Assembly (NCBI GenBank): GCA_934098525.1
Contig: CAKONZ010000007.1
Span: 16,769-80,768 of the forward strand
Reading direction: 5' to 3'
DNA from: an uncultured Bacilli bacterium
GTDB lineage: Bacteria > Bacillota_I > Bacilli_A > RF39 > UBA660
DNA: 64,000 nucleotides
Numbering within the stretch: position 1 is the stretch's first letter; every line of letters starts with the position of its first letter. The notes beneath the pieces were generated by a model. The model worked only from the letters and a program-made list of their open reading frames with translations, had not been told where the DNA came from and searched no databases. Positions 60,795-64,000 of the stretch are shown here, in pieces. The translations under genes were made by a program, and so were the position numbers.

Positions 60795-60864
60795 AAAGAG
60801 TTAGATTAATTATAGTGTATATTATTACTTTCAAAGTTGAATCTGAATTAAAATAATTAGTTAG

Positions 60865-60890
60865 TAAGACAAGTAAATAAACTTGTCTTA
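60865..60890 (+). terminator. hairpin after the spore-surface cluster
   Basis: TAAGACAAGT (60865-60874) pairs perfectly with ACTTGTCTTA (60881-60890); the T tract is poor. Confidence 0.55.
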
Positions 60891-60904
60891 GTTGACCCAA
60901 AATT

Positions 60905-60938
60905 AAAAGAAGTAAGTTTGCTATTTTACTTCTTTTTT
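60905..60938. terminator. terminator at the sortase gene end
   Basis: AAAAGAAGTAA (60905-60915) pairs with TTACTTCTTTT (60926-60936); it spans the sortase stop codon and can act in both directions. Confidence 0.65.
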
Positions 60939-61748
60939 AATTAGTTTAGCATGAACTACCATTTTATCACTGTTACTATAACAAGTTGATAAAGTAAGTA
61001 TATTATCAGTAGATGTAACATTTGTATTAAAATTATAACTACTTCTGTTTTTAATCATATCCAAGAAGTTTTGATATTCTGTATCATCATTAAAATCCGT
61101 TTTTAAGTAATCACTAGTAGTAGGTATATGATAAACACTAAATACTTGCCATAAACTATTTTCTTTTTCTGTGGATATTTTGATAACATGATTATTTGTA
61201 TTATTAAGCCATCCATTGTTTAAAACTTTTCTTAATGTTCCAAACATAGTCTTATCAGGTCTGCTATGAGCATAAATAATAGTATTCTTATTATTAGTGC
61301 CATTGCTTCTATAATCTAAAAATACCCATCCTGCTGCATTATAAGATTTATTAAAACTATGAGTAAGATAGTATTTGTTATCACTGCCTTGAACAAAAGG
61401 ATAATTGATATTTGTACCATTTACTTTTAACCAACCAATAACATCTGGATTAGTTCTTTTTAAATCACTAAAATTAACATTTATCATATTCATATTTATA
61501 TAGTCCCAATAAGGATTTTCTTCTGGAGCTTCTTCTGCTGGTTCTATTATTTCAGTATTTTCAGTATCTTGTACTTCTTCCACATCTACATTTTCTTGAA
61601 TATTAGTTATTTCATCATTAGTTTTATTTGAATCCATTTTCCATTTTACTATATTAAATATTGATATTATTAAAGTTACAATAAATGTAATAATTACTAA
61701 AATAAGTATTATATTTTTCCATTTAAGTTTTCTTTTTCTTTTTTTCAT
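60921..61748 (-). CDS. srtB: class B sortase
   Basis: The 275-residue transpeptidase has an N-terminal membrane anchor (about residues 12-32), an acidic linker, and the sortase beta-barrel with NPDVIGWLKVNGTNINYPFVQ, IIYAHSRPD (catalytic His) and TLSTCYSNSDKMVVHAKL (catalytic Cys). The basic residue before VVHAK, normally Arg, is Lys here. Sortase B enzymes join surface proteins to peptidoglycan or build pili. No obvious LPxTG/NPxTN substrate occurs in the window. It is downstream of, and 4 bases from, the XRE-type gene on the same strand. Confidence 0.88.
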   Translation of the reverse strand: MKKRKRKLKWKNIILILVIITFIVTLIISIFNIVKWKMDSNKTNDEITNIQENVDVEEVQDTENTEIIEPAEEAPEENPYWDYINMNMINVNFSDLKRTNPDVIGWLKVNGTNINYPFVQGSDNKYYLTHSFNKSYNAAGWVFLDYRSNGTNNKNTIIYAHSRPDKTMFGTLRKVLNNGWLNNTNNHVIKISTEKENSLWQVFSVYHIPTTSDYLKTDFNDDTEYQNFLDMIKNRSSYNFNTNVTSTDNILTLSTCYSNSDKMVVHAKLIKKEVK

Positions 61749-61752
61749 ATAT

Positions 61753-63480
61753 TTATTCCTTTACAATGGGATTAAAGTTTTCAATGGATTCAACTAACTT
61801 CGGATGTTCAATAACAAAATGTATAGTTGGATTAGAACTTTTTGAGATAATTACATAATGATTTTTAATAAATGTTATAGTTATATTTTTAAATGTCTTG
61901 TTATCTACATAGTTTATTTCATAATTATTTACTTTTGTTGTGTATTCATTAGTTTGTTTCAAATGTTCCATATACTCTTTATAGGTATAATTTATTTTTT
62001 TATCTATGAATAAATTATTTAGAGAAAGTGATGGAGTATCATTTTTAAACTCATTTTCTTTTATTACATAAATATAATCGTTAACTTTATTATTTTTGAA
62101 AATATTATTCATATATTTTAGTTCTTCATTCTTATATCTGATTATTTTATCAATATCAGTTTTAGAAAGTTTATTTCTTTTTAATATTTTAATTAGTAGT
62201 TCATCAGTTATTGTAAATAAAGGTAGTGCTGAAAGATACCTTGTCCTATCACATATTATATTTTCATCTTTTTTAAGAAATAATTTATATTCTCTTATAT
62301 TATTTTCTTTATAGATTTCCATAAGTGGTTTTGCTTTTTTAAGAAGTAAGTCACTTTTTTCCTTATAGTACCTAATTTCGTTTTTATTAGTGGTTAAATA
62401 ATACATTCCTTTATTATGATAACCTTTAATGCATTCTCCAGTTAATGCTACAGTTCCCGAAACATAGTTAAAATGATTATATACATTATTTTTTGAATTC
62501 TTTAAATAGTATGGAGATATTTGCCCAGTCATATAAATAGGTATCCAACTTTCTAATCCTAACATCATTTCATTAAAAGGTCTATCAACATTGTGGATAA
62601 TATTTAAGTGATGTCCTTTTTTTAGACACATCGCGATTGCAAACATCCATTTTTTACCAAAGTCAGTATCTTCTGCCATATCTTCCATTGGCATATCACT
62701 ACACATGAAAATATCTTCTTTTGACTTTGACAAAACAGTTGCTTTAAAGAAGTTTAATTCTCCTTCTTTCATTTCTTCCAGTCCGTAATAATGTCTTGAT
62801 TTTGCTTTATAAAAAGGAATACTAGGAACTTTTAATTTATCAAACTTTATTACTTTTATATAATCATCTAAATTAAAAGAATCAAGATTATACAAAAAAT
62901 CAGATACTTGGCTTTTAACTGGAGTTGCTTCACTTGTTAACCAAGCAAATAGAGTGTTATAAAATTTATTATTTGCTAAGTCGCTTTTTTTGCAACCAAT
63001 AATAGCAGATAGGTTATTTATATCATCAGGACTTTTATATCTGTTGAAAATATAAGTGCATATTTTATTAGAAAACTCTATTGGATTAGATGGTCTAGCT
63101 TTACCATATCTAATTCTTGAAATATGTGAGGCATCAAACACAATATATTTTGACATTTCATGAGTATTGATATTAAGTGATGTTATTAAAGTATTTAGAT
63201 TATTACTAAAATTAGTATAGTCAAAGTCATCATTTGGAAATGTACTATTAAAATCATTTGCTATTTTATCAAGAGTATATTTGCTTTTTCCTTTTTCTTT
63301 GGCAATATTAAAAAGAGCAGTTGTTAACTTTTCACATTGTTCGCTATTTTTTATAGGCGTTCTTTCACCACTTCTATATCTACATATAACTGATCCAGTT
63401 AATCCTGATTCTATTGACAATTTTTTTGCAGTGCAGTCTAATTCTTCTAAATATCTGTTTAAAACTTCATTAAATTTCAT
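61753..63480 (-). CDS. large XRE-type helix-turn-helix protein, 575 aa
   Basis: The protein begins with an XRE-like DNA-binding region (TAKKLSIESGLTGSVICRYRSGERTP), followed by a second related one around residues 95-140 (MSKYIVFDASHISRIRYGKARPS). The remaining ~400 residues are unrecognised, with many Lys/Asn and no membrane segment, and may sense a ligand or partner. It starts at 63480 after GGAAGTGAT and is immediately followed by the sortase gene. It probably regulates the sortase and the divergent gene at 63630. Confidence 0.6.
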   Translation of the reverse strand: MKFNEVLNRYLEELDCTAKKLSIESGLTGSVICRYRSGERTPIKNSEQCEKLTTALFNIAKEKGKSKYTLDKIANDFNSTFPNDDFDYTNFSNNLNTLITSLNINTHEMSKYIVFDASHISRIRYGKARPSNPIEFSNKICTYIFNRYKSPDDINNLSAIIGCKKSDLANNKFYNTLFAWLTSEATPVKSQVSDFLYNLDSFNLDDYIKVIKFDKLKVPSIPFYKAKSRHYYGLEEMKEGELNFFKATVLSKSKEDIFMCSDMPMEDMAEDTDFGKKWMFAIAMCLKKGHHLNIIHNVDRPFNEMMLGLESWIPIYMTGQISPYYLKNSKNNVYNHFNYVSGTVALTGECIKGYHNKGMYYLTTNKNEIRYYKEKSDLLLKKAKPLMEIYKENNIREYKLFLKKDENIICDRTRYLSALPLFTITDELLIKILKRNKLSKTDIDKIIRYKNEELKYMNNIFKNNKVNDYIYVIKENEFKNDTPSLSLNNLFIDKKINYTYKEYMEHLKQTNEYTTKVNNYEINYVDNKTFKNITITFIKNHYVIISKSSNPTIHFVIEHPKLVESIENFNPIVKE

Positions 63481-63562
63481 AACTTATCACTTCCTTAAAA
63501 ATTATTATACTATATTTTTTTAATAATAAAAATAAGTTTCCACCAAAAACATTGGTTTTTAA

Positions 63563-63601
63563 GGCAACTCTGTTGTCTTGTTTGATTTTTTTACTTATAA
63601 T
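63563..63601 (+). promoter_or_regulatory. promoter of the truncated gene with inverted-repeat operator
   Basis: TTGTCT (63573-63578), 17-base spacer and TATAAT (63596-63601). AAGGCAAC-TCT-GTTGTCTT (about 63561-63579) is an inverted repeat overlapping the -35 box and is a candidate site for the adjacent XRE-type regulator. Confidence 0.5.
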
Positions 63602-63629
63602 AATAAATAGGAAGGAGGAGTGCGATTCT

Positions 63630-64000
63630 ATGAAGAATGGAAAACTAAATATTTCCAAAAAAAATCTTATTGTAATTGGTGTCGTTGCACTTGTTGTTAT
63701 GGGAGGAACTATTTTACTTACTAAGGGTGGTAGTAAAGGTAAAGGAATACTATACAATCCAGATAAAAATATTAAAATAGTTAAATCAGAGGCAAGCCAA
63801 ATAGAATTTGAAGATTTTAGTAATGGTGATATTACTCTTAAAAAGCCAAAGGGATGGAAAGTTATTACAGCAGGAAGTAAAGATCAATATGCAATTAGAG
63901 TATATGATCCTAAAAATTCTATGTATCAGGTATTTTTAAATTTAAAGACTTCAGGATATACTAAATCTGCAGATAGTAAGAAATATTGGCAAAATTCTAT
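63630..64000 (+). CDS. membrane-anchored extracellular protein of unknown function, 3' end outside the window
   Basis: ATG 63630 follows GGAAGGAGGAGTGCGATTC. The frame stays open to the right edge (123 codons). The start KNGKLNISKKNLIVIGVVALVVMGGTILL is a single signal-anchor helix, followed by a Gly/Lys spacer (TKGGSKGKG) and a soluble domain (LKKPKGWKVITAGSKDQYAIRVYDPKN). Not recognised. It is divergent from the sortase/XRE pair and shares their control region. Confidence 0.7.
   Translation, partial: MKNGKLNISKKNLIVIGVVALVVMGGTILLTKGGSKGKGILYNPDKNIKIVKSEASQIEFEDFSNGDITLKKPKGWKVITAGSKDQYAIRVYDPKNSMYQVFLNLKTSGYTKSADSKKYWQNS

Noticed and set aside
1..64000. Mollicute genetic code (UGA = Trp) suspected from extreme A+T content
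   Set aside because: Several genes end in TGA at natural positions (for example 8390-8392 and 15565-15567) and Trp is encoded by TGG.

Overview
The window is a strongly A+T-rich (roughly three quarters A+T by eye) stretch of a Gram-positive, endospore-forming bacterium of the Bacillota. The evidence is a spoIIAA-sigF-spoVAC-spoVAD-spoVAE block, a T-box leader before asnS, scpA-scpB, a class B sortase, collagen-like spore-surface proteins and many intrinsic terminators. TGA is used as a stop (for example at 8390, 13006, 15565 and 19967) and TGG as Trp, so the standard bacterial code applies and this is not a code-4 mollicute. Gene content looks like a gut lineage near Erysipelotrichia or RF39-type Bacilli, but the lineage is an inference. 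Nearly all genes are on the + strand. The exceptions are 34502-35863 and 60921-63480.

Layout. 1-2.3 kb: end of a GHL10-type glycosyl-hydrolase-like gene and a large surface protein with cadherin-like repeats. 2.3-4.9 kb: rpsO-pnp. 4.9-8.8 kb: a sporulation block in which SpoIIAA is followed directly by the forespore sigma factor with no spoIIAB, then a minimal spoVA operon. 8.8-11.3 kb: a metallopeptidase, scpA-scpB and tRNA-Leu(CAA). 11.3-25.8 kb: an apparent genomic island inserted beside tRNA-Leu. It carries a plasmid Mob/Pre remnant and an eight-gene set: glycosyltransferase-like protein, PaaK-like adenylating enzyme, RaSEA-like radical SAM enzyme, three PLP enzymes of three different folds, a ureohydrolase and a methyltransferase. 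An ABC-F ATPase follows, and then, past an att-like repeat, a leader-controlled three-gene ABC transporter. This is the best candidate in the window for an undescribed biosynthetic system with self-protection.

26-38 kb: a membrane protein, a nucleotidase plus nucleotide-kinase pair, Fe/Mn superoxide dismutase, a GT2 fusion protein with an APH-like kinase and a Nudix hydrolase, dCMP deaminase, a secreted NlpC/P60 protein (- strand), an IscU-like scaffold with a GGGtGRT protein, and gltX at the end. 39.5-46.5 kb: an SPFH/zinc-ribbon membrane cluster ending in a zinc metallopeptidase and a membrane-anchored protein made of EF-Tu domains II and III without the GTPase domain. 46.5-49 kb: tRNA-Glu(CTC), a 43-residue YjcZ-like spore peptide, and T-box-asnS. 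48.7-53.3 kb: a MarR regulator with a heterodimeric ABC exporter. 53.4-56.7 kb: a CmpB-like membrane protein with a MurL-like epimerase and MurD2-like ligase, implying that D-Glu is introduced into peptidoglycan by epimerisation of the nucleotide-bound L-Glu. 56.7-60.8 kb: collagen-like and associated spore-surface genes. 60.9-64 kb: sortase B and a large XRE-type regulator on the - strand, and a divergent truncated membrane-anchored gene.

No rRNA, CRISPR array, transposase or integrase was seen.
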